Of a stretch of DNA of 64,000 bases, positions 20,218 to 32,972 are shown in pieces. The position numbers were made by a program, and so were the translations under genes. The DNA comes from Paralvinella palmiformis (lineage: Eukaryota; Annelida; Polychaeta; Terebellida; Alvinellidae). The stretch lies in contig JAODUP010000351.1 of assembly GCA_025642065.1 (NCBI GenBank), forward strand, positions 210,001 to 274,000, given 5' to 3'. The first letter of the stretch is position 1. Each line of letters starts with the position of its first letter. The notes below the pieces were generated by a model, which was given only the letters and a program-made list of their open reading frames with translations, had not been told where the DNA came from and did not search any database.

Positions 20218-23200
20218 ATGCGTCCCATCCAGGTAAATATGAGAAGATTAATAATTTAGATATTATTTGGAATGAAGGCTTCCCGGTGTTATTTTTTTAT
20301 CTAGATAAATTGGAAGAGATCACATTTATACGATCTGACCTTCCGTCTTTCAAGCTAGACTGTCATGGACTTAACGTTCATGGAGTCACGTCGCTAAAAT
20401 ATACGCACGTTTTACATTATTAGACAGTAAGTTATTATTTATTTAATCGTTTGTTACGTTAACTTTTAGTTTTAATTACGTAGTAACTACGGAAAATATA
20501 TTTATCTGGTTTTTCGGTTCGATCTCGTATTTTTCTACCACTCATTCATTAATTGTCCTTTCAAATATCACTTTGATCCCGACTAAAAATCTTGTAGTAC
20601 CTTGTGATTAAGAATCTATTTACTGTCATGTGTTGATTAATGCTTAATTTGATTTATGTAAAGCTCTTCATGCGTAAGATTTCAGTTAATTTAATTGCCA
20701 CCAGACATGAATATCATAGTTTATTGCTTATTCTGCGGCATGTCATTGAACTTGTCCTAAATTATATGGATCGCCTGTGTTAAATGATTTCACCCCACTT
20801 TAAAATGATGTTATCCAAGTAATATTCAGAGAAATTGTCATTGATTAATTAAATTACAGGTGAAAAAATTTACTCCATTTATACTCGGAACTTCTCTAGA
20901 TGAGCATAAACAGATTGTTTGTAATTTTAGGCATTGGAGATTAATATCTCAATAAAGTTGTATTTAGCTTACATATGGGAAGTGATTTGCTAAATAAAGG
21001 GCCTTCTTTGAAGTTCACTGATAGTAGTTTGTTTTACAATATTTGGTATTCCAATTTACTTAAATTAAAACTGATTTGGTTATATTAGTATCCTTGAGTA
21101 ATATGAATTTCAAATACAGTAAGAGTACAAGTTTTTACCATTAATAGGTTATGTAGGGGACGCAGTCAAATCAGTATTAGTATATAATTAATAGAAATGT
21201 TCGATAGCTTATAAAAAATTGTCAAAACAAATTAATTATGTAACCGTCTTCAATATCATATTGCATGTTTTAAAAATACTAGAAAGTGAAATGAAAGAAA
21301 ATTATAATGATCACCACCTGAAGTTAAAGGGGCAGTCCACCCTCAGAATTTTTTTTTTTAAATGTAATGCTTAGAACAGTAACCAAAAATTCCACAATAA
21401 TAATCACAAATATACCTGATATCATAGATATAGTGAAATAATACCAATTACTGGAGGGTCACCATTACAGCTGCACTGGAAGCCAGATTCGAGGACGGGA
21501 AGGAGAAAACTGAGATGCTCTAACGTCCCATGGGTGCTCTCTAAGACTGACACAGATTATAGTTTCTGTTGAGCATTAATTTCTGAGCCCTTTTGAATCA
21601 TCTTCCTTTTGTAACATTCCTTCTGGCTTAAACTGATATGGTTGTATGTCATTGATGACCTAATTTTAACAAGATATTGCCATTTAGTTCTGGAATAATT
21701 CTTTGCTCACACTTATTTACATGCTTTCTATGGGCTCTACAGACATCAGGTCAACCAGATATACTGAAGTAGCATCAGCATTCAGGAGCTTCCGTTATCT
21801 GTCTAGCTTCAATATGGTGGTGCACATGGGCCATTAAAAGTGGATTAATCAGCACTTTAAACTGTCCTATTTAATATGTGGGTGATCGTTTACACGTTTT
21901 GACATTATTTATGATATTTGTGAGTATAGCTGTTTTAGATGAAAAAGGTGGATTATCCCTTTTAATCACAGGAGATTTGTTTGCATTGTTCAGAAGATGA
22001 AGCATAATGTATAGATTTACATAATCTATAATACCGACAGTAATGCATTTTAAGGGAAATAAGTTACAAGAAATATGAGATGTTGGTGCCTGTACAAATA
22101 AACAACATCTGGAGATCATAATTTATAAGGTTACAGAATAATTTATCTAACTTGCAATAAATAGGATAAAAATTGTACACTATTAGATCAATGTTTATTC
22201 TTAAAATTCAAATATATATTCAAAATGAAGATCAAGTGTTTTAAGATCTTTGATTATTTTTGCTATTACATATCAGTAGTTTTGGAAGTTCTGAGCTTTG
22301 TATGTTATAGTAATATAGCATTCTTTTGAAGTACAAACTGTTAATAACATACTTTTCAGCTTATCCTAGCCCAGTTTCAGATGTATAAAAATAGATTATT
22401 ACAAATGGAAAATGTGAAACAAGTTAACAATATGTACCAGCCAATTGGACCTTTAAAGTATAAATCATACTAGCACAGCAAGCTTTATTTTTTAAACATC
22501 AAACTTGTTGGTTGTGTTCTATACAAATATTTTTAATTTGATCAGAATAGAAACAAATTATCAACTTAATTAATCATTTAGTGTTTATTTATCAGTCCCT
22601 TTAGTCAAGGTCATCAAACTTCTTATTAAAATATTTATGTATATGGAGAAAAATGTGACCATGTAAGTATTTTGTTGAATTAATTTATATATGTAAACTC
22701 AGGAAGATTATAATTTACGATTTAAAAAAACAGTCGATGCATGATTTTGTTTTAATGGACATTTCAGAATTTGAGTCGATTGGCTGTACGAGGCTTCAAT
22801 ACCTCAGTCAGGAAGGCCACAACTGCAGAACCTCTTGGCCCTGGTCCTAAGGGTGTCATCCCAGCCAGCAAAGGTTATGAAAAAGTATTGAAAATACAGA
22901 AGCTGGCCTATGTAAGTGGAAATTAACTATGGTGTTAATATTTATCCTATGTAATCTTACTTTGATCTTGTGATATTGTATATTGATGTATACCTAAAAA
23001 TTATGTTCTGACCGTCCATATTCGTTTTGTTAAGCATGTCTTATTTGTTTGTATATTCACAAGTCCATAGACACAGATTACCTCTGCTTAAAATGAAGTC
23101 ACTTTCTGACCTTTTTCAAATCGGTGGTTTTAACTGATGGAAGCACTATTTAATCAAAACAGATCGGGGTTGGCTGTTATACGGAACAAATTTTGGTTAA

Positions 23201-23984
23201 AGAAATTATGACAGCAATTCTGTACACCTGAGTTGGGTGTACAATACTTGGTAGTCTACTTCTTTCCACACAAAAAACTTACAAATATCAAGATTCATCC
23301 CTTTCATATTGTAAATGGCTTTCTTTTTCTCAAACCTAAACTAGATGAATTTAAAGAGGAGTAATCCCAAACATGTACAGGTTTGAAGTATACTTTAGAA
23401 TGATGAATTGTAAAGTATTGGGAGTCATAAACTGACAATAGACATTGTCTGATCTAGACTGTTCTTATGTAAAAAGGTTACAGATCTTTAACTACAGATT
23501 TATCATCAAGTTACAAATGTGTCAAAACGAACACCAATCTACAGATTTTCTGAGAAATTATTATCAACATTGTTCAGAATAGTGTTTATTGAGTCATCTT
23601 GGGGGTTCGTCATCTTTGACGGACACCTATCTCTGTGACATCAATATGCAACAGGGTATTTGATTAGTCATTAGTCTATGATCATCAGTGTCTGAAGGCA
23701 AATGATAATTCTGCATATAATGGTGTGATTATTGACTTTTATTATAATCTCATACTTGTTTACATTTGTTAATGAAGCATCTACTGACACTTCAGTTGTC
23801 TTTATTTCCTGGTACTAATTTTCTTGCTTTCTTTCCATAGAAAAATCCAGATGTTCTTGTATGGAGGCTGTTTGGGATGCGTGATGCAATACTCTACAAC
23901 TTCACACTCTTCATCTCAGCTACAGCTGCGGTAGCTGTATCAATTCCTTTGTGGCGACTAATTTTCCCCAAAAAGAAGGAATAG
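20218..23984 (+). CDS. COX7A: Cytochrome c oxidase subunit 7A-like protein, 3 exons, 100 residues
   Basis: Small inner-membrane subunit of respiratory complex IV (or a COX7A-related supercomplex factor). Exons 20218-20232, 22768-22911 and 23841-23984 join in phase 0 at GT..AG borders. Order: a basic, Ser/Thr-containing presumed mitochondrial presequence (RLAVRGFNTSVRKATT), a Gly/Pro segment, KVLKIQKLAYKN, then VWRLFGMRDAILYNFTLFIS, which runs into one transmembrane helix ending PLWRLIFPKKKE. The family pattern L-x-x-G-x-x-D-A-(L/I)-L-Y followed by a single helix and a terminal FPKK(Q/K)E supports COX7A. Length fits the family (about 80-115 residues). The tiny 15-base first coding exon is normal for such genes. 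Which COX7A paralogue it is cannot be told. Confidence 0.78.
20233..22767. other. COX7A intron 1
   Basis: A 2.5-kb AT-rich intron holding the second TTAA-flanked element (21328-21961). Nothing else is recognisable. Confidence 0.6.
21328..21961 (-). mobile_element. TTAA-flanked DNA element with P2X7-C-like remnant (copy 2)
   Basis: A 634-bp element between TTAA at 21324-21327 and 21962-21965. Ends AGGGGCAGTCCACC and, inverted, AAGGGATAATCCACC. On the minus strand it carries NDIQPYQFKPEGML, matching copy 1, but the DNA for the Cys-rich NTDWC part is deleted, leaving a noncoding copy. The matching ends and flanks define the family more firmly than either copy alone. Confidence 0.82.
22912..23840. 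other. COX7A intron 2
   Basis: Noncoding AT-rich intron of 0.9 kb; nothing recognisable. Confidence 0.6.
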
Positions 23985-24228
23985 TTATACCTGCTGGCTA
24001 TTGGAAAAGGGGGTTTTATCACCTTGGATCATTGAAATGGTCCCTCGTTGGTGTGACAGATCAAGAGGGGGGTGATTTGTTGGAGTTCAGATACTATGTC
24101 ATCATGTTTGGCTTTTATTGTATTTATAAGGACGTATTAAAGCCTTCTGTAACATCATGACTTGTTAGTTGTTCTTTATACTTACAGATCTCCCTTTCCT
24201 TTCTCATTCCAGAAAGTTAAGGCTCACA

Positions 24229-24234
24229 AATAAA
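24229..24234 (+). terminator. Poly(A) signal AATAAA of the COX7A-like gene
   Basis: Canonical AATAAA 245 bases after the stop codon, followed by a GT-rich stretch (GTTAGTTGTATGTTTTC) of the kind found at cleavage sites. Confidence 0.6.
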
Positions 24235-24716
24235 GTTAGTTGTATGTTTTCAGGGCAATGATTTATGTTGGTGATTGGTAGGTTTTGAGTTATTTAATAT
24301 TACAGATTTTATTTTAGAGATTTGGTCGGATACTTTTTATGTCATTCGTTGATACAAAATTTAATATTTTGAAGCAGATACTTTCTAACTCTTTGAGAAT
24401 TAAAAGCTTTTAATGTCATTAAGGATCCATATTAACATTAAAAGATTGTGATTTTATAACATGACACATCATAGAATATAGTAAAACAATACACCTGAGT
24501 GTGTAGATTAATATTATAATAACCTTGGTTTGGGTAAATATGGTATTATTTTGTTGGTCAGTTGACTTGGTTTGTAGGAGACAAACAACCAAGTCTCTGA
24601 TAAACCATGGCACTTCCAAAGACTTGGTGCACATTGGCCTTGGTCACGGATTAATTTATTTTGTCCGTAGATATTCAGAAATAGGGGTGCTTTGTCCCAG
24701 TGAGGATACCACAAAA

Positions 24717-24770
24717 GTCACTCAGCCCATTTAGCCTACCAAGTGCACAAAAGTGGCCATAAATTATCAT
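24717..24770 (+). repeat. SINE family A, 3'-end fragment
   Basis: TCAGCCCATTTAGCCTACCA, then GTGCACAAAAGTGGCCATAA and ATCAT, matching the 3' end of the copy at 43366-43550. Confidence 0.7.
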
Positions 24771-27700
24771 AATCCCTATGAGGGGGCATCAAAAGGTTTT
24801 ATAATTGGGTTTACTGGGTGCATAGGAACATATTCTAGTATCATAGCAGTTTTTAAAAATTCTTATCAAAGTGTACTCGAGTAGGAGTAAATTTAAAAGT
24901 ACAAGTTTATTTTTCGATGATGATTACTCAAGCATGTTAAGTTGGCTTTAGGTGATAAAAACAGTGGTATAATTAACTCCTATACAGATTGTTCCGTGTG
25001 TACGTACACAGAAAAATGTGTCTTTGGCATGAGACCGTACAAACTTCATGTAGTAAATGCCTGTAATGTACACTCATTATCGACCATCAGCTCACATAAT
25101 TATGGCTTTATTGCATGTGATGATGAAAGTTGACTGTCTATCTTATTTGACAATGCGGCTAATCTTGTGATAATAAAGCTGGTGACCTCTTCCTCGTACA
25201 TGATGGTGAATGTTGTCTGACAGATGGCAACCTAGCACTGCTCTGCATGCAAGAATAATGGAATGCATAGGTCAGTTGAAAATCACTTGACATGTTACTC
25301 TGATGAATGACTTCATCGACCAAAAAGTCTGTTTCAGCTGTTTTTTGTGAGTTTTCGACAATAGCAGGTAGCATAAAACTTCCAACAATAAACATTACAA
25401 ATGAGTGGGTGTTGATTGATGAACTTGGTTGTTTAATATTAAACAACTGCATCGTTTGTTGTTGATTTGTTACGGCCTTTCGAATATAGCTATCAATATG
25501 CACAAGTGAATGTATAAAGACTTATTTAAGATAATTTCCTGAAAATTTCAATAATCTGCATGTAGCATGTTATAAATATGCTGTTTAAACATATGCAATT
25601 TTTTTTTACTTGAAAAAGGAAACAATAAAAAGAGCGTTACTAAAGTATTAATATACTTGTTAATTAGATAAGATTGATATGCATTAATAATGTTTACCTT
25701 GAGATTCTTCACAAAGTTTAATGTAATCTTGGTGTGTCTGCATTTACTTCAACCATAACTAATTGGGATGTGAATAAATACCCATCAATTTGTATCATTG
25801 GGAGACAAGATGACGATATAAATCTCAAGTTGTCCCTTTACAATCACAAGACTCAAATTAGTATTTGATCCCAAATGTAAGGTTGCTTCACAAGAAATCG
25901 TTGTGAATGAATTCAAATTTATACACGCCTGATTCACCACAGGATTATGGAACTAACCTTCACATTAGATGTGCATGTGTGCTAGATTTGAAACAATAAC
26001 CTTATTGTGACATGGTCAGGTGATCCACAAAACAATCTCCTTTGAAACATTATTCCGGACAGTCCTCAAAGGCGTGTTTACCTCATGTTTTGTCAGAGTA
26101 CTGCTGAGGTTAGTACCGCAATGGTGTAATTGTTTGGCGTCTCTCAGCTATAAGTTATAAATGACTTATAGACAGAAATTGCATAGTAATTAGATCACCG
26201 ACATAGTACATATAGTAGCATAGTAATGGATGCACTTAAGAGTACAGAGTAAGTCAAAACATCTACATGAGTTCATCGGCCCCAACCATGTTCCATATAG
26301 CTTAAATTTAACATTGATTAAATTTACTCGTCTTGAGTTTGCATCGATGTGCCCGGTAATCAGACCGTGTTTTATTACTCAAATTACGACTATTACTCAA
26401 ATTACAGGCGTAATTAAAAAACCTTACGGTTTTCTAATTTTTTACCTACGAAACTGTGGTAAATGCGTACCAATTTACTGGCGTACCAGATTGCGACATA
26501 GATTGAGATAACATCGATCATCCGACTTTTCTTAGCAAGGCGTATTTAATCTATATCTAGAAGTTTGTAGTTATCATTTTTGAGTTTGACTATTTATTTT
26601 GTAGTTTGAACAGATAATTCATGGAAGATAATGAGTGTTTGTCTCCACCAGCAGGAAATGAAACTCCAAATATACAGCAAATTTCAACAGCAATGGGTTA
26701 GCCAATTCAAACGAGTTCTCATTGCACCCTGTGTCTGTAGCAGAGTTGTTGAGTGATCTGAAACTGATCCGTTTTCTATTATGATAGAAGAAAGTAATGA
26801 CCTGAAACATGACAAGCGTTTGGCCATTCTCTGTTTCGAGTGTATATATATCAACAGCAGCAATTAAAGACCAGAATCCTGGACATGCCAGTCTGTAATA
26901 TGGCGGCACCAGCGAAATGATATTCGATGACTCGCTGAAACTCCTCGAGATTCCGTACGTAGCAGAATGTTGTCGGGTTTGCAAGTGACAACTGCAATGT
27001 GATGATCGGCTCGCTAAAATCTGTGCTCACCCGTATCAAAGAAAAGCTGTCTACTTGAAACCTGTGTGTGTGTTGGCAGGAATGAAGAACCTACCCGTGG
27101 GTAGTTTATTTGTTGATATTTATTTCAACTTTGATCAAAGTGTGAATATGGAAATTAAAATATTTACAGATGTTGATCCCATGCAAGTATTAAGCACTAC
27201 CAAACATGTATTTTAGTTACTTTCTCCCCGAGATGACGCACCTACTGCGTATGCAGATGGTGAAGTTCGTACAGATGAAGCATGTAAAGAGTAAGGCTGG
27301 TTTTAGAGAGTCTGATTTGGCGGAAAACCAACATGACTATGAGCTGTTTCTCGGAGGTTGACAGATTACGAGGTATGAGTAATGCATGATCATAATTTAA
27401 TCTAATTATATCTAATGACCCTCTCGGGATATAGGTTATATTGTACATGTTCAGGAGAACATTGATGATGATATTCTGTAGTCAATATGACAAAATATTA
27501 ACATAATCCAGTATATATATATATATTACAAGATTCTGGATCATTGCCTTTAATTTAGGCCTCATCCGTTAACGTTATGTGTCACTATTATTCCTGGGGT
27601 GATAACAATTAAGAGAAAATAATACCATGATTCCTTTGTTTTCCTTAGGCGTCATGACAGAGTTGCAAATGGATATTTTCACGCACACACCGTTTCTTTC

Positions 27701-27778
27701 ACACGTGCACGGACGCACACACATAGTCTGTCTCGTTTCTTATATAAATGAGTACACATTGCGAATCCGAAAACAAAC

Positions 27779-27781
<3 letters not shown>

Positions 27782-27809
<28 letters not shown>
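27782..27809. repeat. (TA)n microsatellite
   Basis: Fourteen TA units. Confidence 0.95.
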
Positions 27810-27812
<3 letters not shown>

Positions 27813-28769
27813 CTTAAATACTGTGAGTGGTTCAATACATTCCAGGCTGTTGTGTACGTGTTACTGTCAAAACTGTGAAAGTGTCCGGGATTTAAAAACT
27901 GGGGTGACGTCAGACTCCTTATTGGGAGGTTGCTACACTGAATATAGATCTATACTATAAATGTTAAGAATAAACAGGAAGGCCAGACCGAGGACTTTAA
28001 TTATTAAACCTAAATAATATACGTTGCCATTAAAGACAAAATGTGAAAATCTCGTATGATTAGAGAAGTAATAGCTAAGTACAGATAACTGTTATTAACA
28101 TACATACAGCTGTCAAAGAGATAATGACACTATATGGTCGCTCAGTTAACGAAATTATGATAATGATGACATCCTGACCAGAGATTAGAAATATGATACA
28201 CCTATAATACATGTTGACCGAATTAATGCCGATATCGTAATTATTAATATAATAGCTAAATGATTAACAGATAAGTGTTAGTCTAACAGATATGTATATA
28301 GAGCATTTAATACGAAAAGAAATAATGAATTCTGAATTAATTATTAAGTTCGATAGAGATGCAATATTGTATGTCCGTGTGCTATTTAAATGACTCGTAC
28401 AAATTTTTTAAATTATAGAACAATAGTCTACACACTGGTATGACTCACTCCCGGTGAAAACACCCGTTTTTTGTTATGCTTGTTGCTGCGAATTCACTCA
28501 TGACGTCACAACCGGACTGTTATTTTTCGTCACATCAATCTATGACTCAGATATTTGGATCAGTTTGTATCTCTGTATGAACCATGTAAGCTTCTCTTCT
28601 CCGAACAATTAGGTGGGGGGGGGGGGAAGTCATTCATTCATATACTCGTTACAGATATTTGTCTCCCCGAAAGGGCAAAAATATCAGGACATATACTATT
28701 AATTATGTTTTAGTTGATAAATATGCATTTTTACGATTAACGGAGCAACTGCATGGCAATATGGAGTAT

Positions 28770-31700
28770 AGGCCAGTCAAATTAGCAGCTTAATCCACCA
28801 CAAATTACAAAAGAAACGATTCCCCCTGCATTCATCCAGGAATGACCCCCTAAACACCATATTAAAAATCTCAAGGATTCTCAATAGGGGAAAGGGTCAA
28901 ATGTGCTAATTAGTAGCCAAATATAGGGAAACAATTACTTTTGTCAAAAATCATCCGAATAAGTCAATCACGTTGTCTAATCATATGTTTTCAGTATCCA
29001 GAAAATCAATTAAACCATTCTTAACATGAGAAAATGTGTTGCATCATGGATAATATGCAAATTAGTCACCAATATTTGACGATTTTCGGGTCAATTGTAA
29101 TTTTGGTGAATATGGTTTTAAGACAATAAAAAGCATTGCATCATGGGTAATATGCAAATTGCCAACAACAATAGCCGATTGAAATGAGAACTAGTAATAG
29201 AACTTTCTAGACACAGCATATAGATGCGTATAAATATATTATATAGCATTTAATTGTTTTAGTCACTCACAAACTGGTAAATAATCATTTAGTCATTGTT
29301 TTCAGGGTAAAGGTAGCTTAATTAGCTATTTATTTAGCATTTGTGATGTTGCATTGGTAATGGGAACGTTCACATTTTCACAATTACTGACGACCTATAA
29401 ACTGAACCCTTTTCTTGTCCTCTTCATTGTCAATATCACTCATTACAAGTATTTCAATATTTGTGTAGCTAAGACCCTCACAGTTGCTAGAGGCAGAAGA
29501 ACAGAGAAGGCCATACCTCAAACATGTGCATCGAAGTGTGCTGAACCCTGTTTTACACTCGCATCTGAACATCTCAAGCAGTTGAACATCTCTGTTGTGT
29601 TTGGCAACAACTGTTCCCTAACTTCTTTCCAGCCTCTCTGGGATGGCTCAAGAGCCGACACATCTCCTTTCCACTCCTGAATTCGGAAGAGTACTCTCAA
29701 GCTATGATATCTAGCAGTAGCTGATGTATGGGGCAAAGGCTTTCGAACCCTTTTCACCTTATCACAATATCGTTTGTAACGCAAACTGTTCAGATCATCT
29801 TTTTGGTGGAATTTGCCTTGGGCTCTGGTCTAAAGAAGATGTCATTTGAGTTGATATCCGCATGGTGACATAGCAGTACCAGTAAATCGGTTGCCGTCAC
29901 CAACAAGGACAGTATTGATTGGTTTTGCAGATTCAATAGCTGCATCAACTATCATTGCATCTGCATCAACCTCCGCGTGAATTATTGTACATCCAGCTAT
30001 TTCTAACATATTACTGAGCATTTTGAGGAAACGCTTCTTGTTCTTCTTGTTTTAAAAGAAGTTTTCCTTCTTAATACAGAGGATTGTTTGTCCGATTAAG
30101 ATGACAATTGTCCCCGCACAACCTCCTGTACGTCGTATGTGCGTCGCATCCTTTATTGAGGGCTCATATCCATCGAAAACGATTGTTGGCGTACCATATT
30201 TCCAGGAAACATAATCAACATACATTTTACAAAGGTCCCAAAAGCTTTTCTCGCGTGGCCAAGGTAACTGCTGAAGTAACGCACCAGATTTGGGAATGGA
30301 TTCGGGCTGAGCAGCTTTCACAATCTCCCACATTGGATCTGCAAGAGGTGCTTTATAACTGGAGATTCCAAAAGTGCTGCTGGAAACCTATACAACTCGT
30401 ACTCGAATGCGGTGGCCGGATTGTCTTTACTGTTAGAAATGACGCTCAATCTCTGAAACAAAAGTTGGGGATCGACTTGTACTTTTTCATTCTTAATCGT
30501 AACTGCTGTTTTTGAACCTAACGTGACTGCTTGAGATTTCCTTTTAAACGATTACTCCTGGACATTTTCACCGATCATGGATTCAAGAATGCCTTGCCCA
30601 ACCTGATGTGCCTTGACTGCATTCACACTTTCGTCGGCTGTTATCCCATTTATAAGGCCGCGATGCGTCAAAAGGATCCTATTGCGTAAGTGCGTCCAGA
30701 GGTTTATACGTGTCTTTCGTATCCCGCTTTTGCCGAGCCTTGCCCATGGCACTATTCACCTGAGCGCATGCAGGCATTGAAAGCAGCCAAACAAATCTCT
30801 GAAGTTTTAGCAATAGTTTCAGAATGTTCACAGGTCAGCAGGTCCATTTCACTTGCAACTCGATTATCCATATTGATCCAAAAAATCTGAATATAAGACA
30901 AATCATGTGGTCATTTAACACTAAAGCATGTATTTAAATAAAACTTCTTGAAAGAATGACATAGTTCTACACGGTCAGGTGATAAATACCAAGTTGGCAC
31001 CCCACATCAGTTTCAAGTGATGAAGCCTGCCACGTACATGCTTCAGATGTAATAATTAAATACCTGTGTTATTCTCTGTAAAGTGATATAATTGGGATAA
31101 CACATACCCGTGTGGCATCTATAAACAAATGAGATGCATCGTAGCATTTCACATTTGGAAGAAAACCTGTTTCGTGTTACATATTTAGGAAATTCTTTTG
31201 AATCAACTATTGTTATTGTCTTAAACTTAATTAAAACAAAGATGGCAGCTGTAATGTATGCTACTTATAAACAATCATATGTTGTAGTGGCCGACTGCCA
31301 TGAATGTACACATCGGTCTATGTATCTTGAGAATAAACAGTTCTGTTGCACCGTTCTAAGATGACCATTGTGCTTTTGTGTATGTGTACCTAAACATAAT
31401 AGCAGCAGGGTGTATGTAATATATATGGAGGGCCAATGCAGGAAATATAAAACAAATCACCTCTAATACTTGGCAATGAATATTGAAGATGGGTCACGTT
31501 TAACATTACAGAGATGAAATATAAGTAAGGAGGAGCGTTTCTTTTAGCATAAATCAGTGATTAAGAAGAAACACTAACATCGATTTCGTGACAGCAGTTT
31601 GACGTTATATAATGCTAATGAGCACATTTCCCAGTATGCACTTTAAAAATATATTATTTGATTTTTAATATGGTGTTTAGGGAGTCATTCCTGAATGAAT

Positions 31701-31775
31701 ACAGGTGGAATTGTTTCTTTTGCAATTTGTGGTGGGTCAAGCCCTAAAATGAGCTAGATTGACTGGCTTATATTT
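28770..31775 (-). mobile_element. Decayed DNA transposon of about 3 kb with inverted ends and a broken protein gene
   Basis: The two ends are inverted relative to each other: TATAGGCCAGTCAAATTAGC and CCACCACAAATTACAAAAGA, through CAGGAATGACCCCCTAAACA, at the left (28770-28880); the reverse complements of diverged versions at the right (31645-31775). Between them, minus-strand coding debris (29384-30770) belongs to one protein family. The sub-terminal DNA has direct repeats (GCATCATGGRTAATATGCAA at about 29042 and 29139). The target duplication is unclear. The coding remnant and the inverted ends together support a former autonomous element of unassigned superfamily. Confidence 0.7.
29384..30770 (-). 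pseudogene. Broken transposon-encoded protein (repetitive invertebrate family with a C-terminal Cys-rich region)
   Basis: Fragments in order on the minus strand: ADESVNAVKAHQVGQGILES, then QVDPQLLFQRLSVISNSKDN and FEYELYRFPAALLESP; then GALLQQLPWPREKSFWDLCK, IVFDGYEPSIKDATHIRRTG and KKENFF; then MLEIAGCTIIHAEVDADAMI and NTVLVGDGNRF; then an internal deletion; finally LPHTSATARYHSLRVLFRIQ, EWKGD and FRCECKTGFSTLRCTCLRYG. This order matches a protein I recognise as highly repeated in mollusc and other invertebrate genomes, usually annotated as uncharacterised. At least three frame changes and one deletion make it nonfunctional. No function is assigned. Confidence 0.75.
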
Positions 31776-31793
31776 GGGTATTGACGAGTGAGC

Positions 31794-31798
<5 letters not shown>

Positions 31799-31840
<42 letters not shown>
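31799..31840. repeat. (TA)n microsatellite
   Basis: Twenty-one TA units directly beside the 3' end of the LINE at 31857. Confidence 0.95.
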
Positions 31841-31842
<2 letters not shown>

Positions 31843-31856
31843 GTACACGTGTGTGT

Positions 31857-32440
31857 GTAATAATAATAATGAATTTCTATAGCGCCAATATCCTCGAAGA
31901 GAATCGAGCTCAGTGATCGGATGAAGTGTAAACATATTTGGTGACTTAACCTGTTCATGGAGTGAGTTCCAAACAGTTGGGACAGCAACTGATAAAGCAC
32001 GAGTCCCAGCATGGGTTTTAACCCTGGGTACAGACAACAAGTAAAAACCAGATGAAGGGAACACTCTGGTCTTGGGTGTTAGGGAAAGCATGGAACATAG
32101 ATACGAAGGTTCTCTGGAAGAAAGAGTTTGTTGGGAAATGAAACAGGGTTTGAAAATGATGCGAGATTGAACAGCTGTAGCCAATTGTCTGATTTCATGA
32201 GTGCAAAGAATAAGAAAGCCGAGCTAAGTAATTCTGAACACATTGAAGTTTTAGAATATCCTTGGATGCGATAGTTTAAAGAAGAGAGTTGCAGTAATTA
32301 AACCTACTAGTAATGTGTGATGTAGCAATGGTTTTGGCGACTGAAAGAGAAATATAGCGCCGAATATGGCAAAGGTCACGAATATGATAGAATCAGCAGC
32401 GACATATGTCAGCAGGGGTGTATAGATCTGCGGAAAATAG
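31857..32440 (-). pseudogene. Non-LTR retrotransposon 3' part (family LINE-1 of this window)
   Basis: Minus-strand frames read YHIRDLCHIRRYISLSVAKT, then ATSHITSRFNYCNSLL, LKLQCVQNYLAR, SCSISHHFQ (in a shifted frame), YLLSVPRVKTHAGTRALSVA and VPTVWNSLHEQVKSPN. This is the C-terminal end of a LINE reverse transcriptase of the L2/CR1-like kind. It ends in a TAT(A)GCGCC..ATTATTATTA tail, typical of a short repeated LINE 3' terminus. Stops and frameshifts make it inactive. Confidence 0.85.
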
Positions 32441-32972
32441 CGCCCATGGCAAGCACTGAAATTGCGCACCTTTCCGAATATCTGACACCTTCTTTCAGAT
32501 AACTTTACCATAAAATCAGCTCAAAAATACCAGTCAGTGGCACCCCTTCAAATGACGCCCAGGGCGCGTGCCACATATTAGATACGCCACTGCATGTTAG
32601 AGAAATATGTTTTCTGAAATTAAAATCGCTATCAAATGTAACACCAAGATTACGTACAGTGTGTGATGCTATGATTAACAATGGGCACTAAGGAAGAAAC
32701 GAATATGTTTGCTGCATTGTCAGGATGCATACCTTATATAATGATGAAATATGTTTTGTTCGCATTGAGCCTAATTAAGCCTATAATTGTTTGTCATCCA
32801 ACCAAAGATATCACTGAGACAGTTATAATTACCTATAGCTGTGTAAGAGAAATATATGTGTTTGATGTAGATAAAGATGTATATACTTGGGTGTCATCTG
32901 CATATAAATGATGGCCTAATTTGTGGGTGTGAATAATTAAGATAGCTTACAGAGTAAGCAGCAGCCGTCCAA
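32441..32972. other. Intergenic spacer
   Basis: AT-rich DNA after the LINE fragment. One plus-strand open frame (32681-32911) shows no known pattern. Nothing else is recognisable. Confidence 0.4.

Larger units (their letters stand above)
24235..28769. other. Intergenic region, gene-poor
   Basis: Holds a SINE 3' fragment (24717-24770) and a (TA)n tract (27782-27809). Open frames of 60-120 codons on both strands (for example 25159-25503 and 26619-26984, minus) show no domain, no splice context and no repeat relation inside the window. A run of G at 28616-28626 precedes the transposon that starts at about 28770. Confidence 0.5.

Noticed and set aside
25159..25503. 114-codon minus-strand open frame
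   Set aside because: No recognisable motif, no splice signals fitting neighbours, and no repeat relation inside the window; of a length that can arise by chance.
26619..27039. Overlapping minus-strand open frames of 62-121 codons
   Set aside because: The peptides resemble no family I know, and the frames are not continued by spliceable exons.
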